From positions 1-16,025 of the forward strand of contig JAJRAX010000219.1 of the NCBI GenBank assembly GCA_028679775.1: DNA of 16,025 nt, given 5' to 3'. Origin of the DNA: Methanothrix sp. (GTDB lineage: Archaea > Halobacteriota > Methanosarcinia > Methanotrichales > Methanotrichaceae). Within the stretch, counting starts at the first letter, position 1, and every line of letters starts with the position of its first letter. The position numbers were made by a program, and so were the translations under genes. The notes beneath the pieces are model-generated. The model saw only the letters and a program-made list of their open reading frames with translations, was not told the origin of the DNA and ran no database searches. Positions 15,388 to 16,025 of this stretch are shown here, piece after piece.

Positions 15388-16025
15388 AACGCATAATCTT
15401 TACGGGCAAAGGTGGTGTAGGCAAGACCACAATTCTCTCCACCCTAGTCAGGCTTCTGGCCCGAGACGGCTATCGGGTCCTGGCCATAGACTGCGACCCC
15501 AGCATGAACCTGGCCATGTCTTTAGGGATACCAATCTCCGAAGTCGTCTCCCTGGCCGGCGAAAGGACACAGCTTCAGGAGAGGCTGGGCTCAAGCATTA
15601 TGGACCACGACGATCACGGCAAAGAGCACAGCGTTGAGGATCTGGATAAGTTCATAGTCGACGCCGCCGATGGAGTGAAGCTGATAGTGATGGGCACAAT
15701 TCCATTTGGCGGTGCAGGCTGCCTATGCGGTCCCATATCCCTGGTCAAGCTGCTGGTCAACTACCTGTCTTCAGGCATCAAGGAGAATGATTTCATATTC
15801 GTGGACTCCCAGGCAGGAGTCGAGATATTCGGCAGAGGCCTGGCCTCAGAGTTCGATATGTCCTTTGTCATCACCGAGCCCACACCGAAGTCCCTTGAGG
15901 TCGCCAAGCATGGACTCAAGCTCGCTCACGATCTGGGTGTGAAAAAGCAGATCGCTGTAGTAAACAAGGTCGAGGTGGATGAGGACCTTTCATCAGCCGC
16001 GAAATATCTCAATGGAAATGCCGAC
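15384..16025 (+). CDS. cooC: CooC-like nickel-insertion ATPase (MinD/ParA fold), partial at window edge
   Basis: The first 214 residues are visible and the frame runs off the right edge. The deviant Walker A GKGGVGKTT (8-16) opens the protein. It is followed by VLAIDCDPSMNLAMSLG (switch I region), the CxC pair in GGAGCLCGP (C113, C115) that in CooC binds metal across the dimer, and FVDSQAG (139-145, Walker B/switch II). CooC proteins use ATP to load nickel into CO dehydrogenase. A stretch MDHDDHGKEH (73-82) adds three histidines and may be a further metal site. GGAGG lies 4 bases before the ATG, inside the end of the DUF4198 gene. The likely client in a methanogen is CO dehydrogenase/acetyl-CoA synthase, but no cdh gene is in view. 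Family length is about 250-260. Confidence 0.9.
   Translation, partial: MKRIIFTGKGGVGKTTILSTLVRLLARDGYRVLAIDCDPSMNLAMSLGIPISEVVSLAGERTQLQERLGSSIMDHDDHGKEHSVEDLDKFIVDAADGVKLIVMGTIPFGGAGCLCGPISLVKLLVNYLSSGIKENDFIFVDSQAGVEIFGRGLASEFDMSFVITEPTPKSLEVAKHGLKLAHDLGVKKQIAVVNKVEVDEDLSSAAKYLNGNAD

Overview
The window looks like a chromosomal segment of a methanogenic archaeon, most likely of the Methanothrix (Methanosaeta) or Methanosarcinales kind. This is inferred from the gene content: a DRG-type Obg GTPase with a TGS domain, archaeal PdxS, a single-domain RNase II homologue, a CooC-type nickel ATPase next to a DUF4198 protein, and LarE. Archaeal signals agree with it: TATA-box-like elements and GGAGG or GAGG ribosome sites 4-8 bases before most starts. 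Base composition is moderate, near 50% GC by eye. No rRNA, tRNA, CRISPR array or intact transposase gene was seen.

Layout. At 1-2298 (minus) lie an RNase II/R-family exonuclease cut by the window edge and, upstream of it, an isocitrate lyase/PEP mutase-family enzyme. At 2299-3340 is a gene-poor stretch with a 39-residue membrane microprotein, apparent decayed DNA, and a 42-residue ribbon-helix-helix protein preceded by a palindrome and a 13-bp inverted repeat. At 3339-5291 (plus) is an ABC importer pair of the nitrate/sulfonate/taurine type with no binding-protein gene, followed by what looks like a broken DUF1847 gene. At 5278-7266 (minus) are the DRG GTPase and a Cas4-like Fe-S protein with a degenerate nuclease site. 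At 7525-7695 is a DUF1328 membrane miniprotein, followed by a nested hairpin.

At 7853-14286 is a sulfur-amino-acid, PLP and Fe-S region. metY (minus) and pdxS (plus) are divergent over a 159-bp region with an inverted repeat. Then cysK, a cysE fused to a C-terminal MIP18/DUF59 (SufT-like) domain, and an uncharacterised cysteine-rich Fe-S protein run in tight succession (gaps of 13 and 2 bases). A separate TATA-box-like element precedes an HTH regulator with a C-terminal cysteine cluster and larE.

At 14680-16025 (plus) a leaderless (probably cytosolic) DUF4198 protein overlaps by 4 bases a CooC-like ATPase that runs off the window. They probably form a nickel-handling pair for CO dehydrogenase/acetyl-CoA synthase or another nickel enzyme.

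The genes fit together as follows. PdxS makes PLP, the cofactor of MetY and CysK. CysE and CysK make cysteine. The fused MIP18 domain, the Fe-S protein, the cysteine-bearing regulator and LarE all point to Fe-S or sulfur delivery. The CysE-MIP18 fusion and its operon partner are the best candidates for undescribed biology here.
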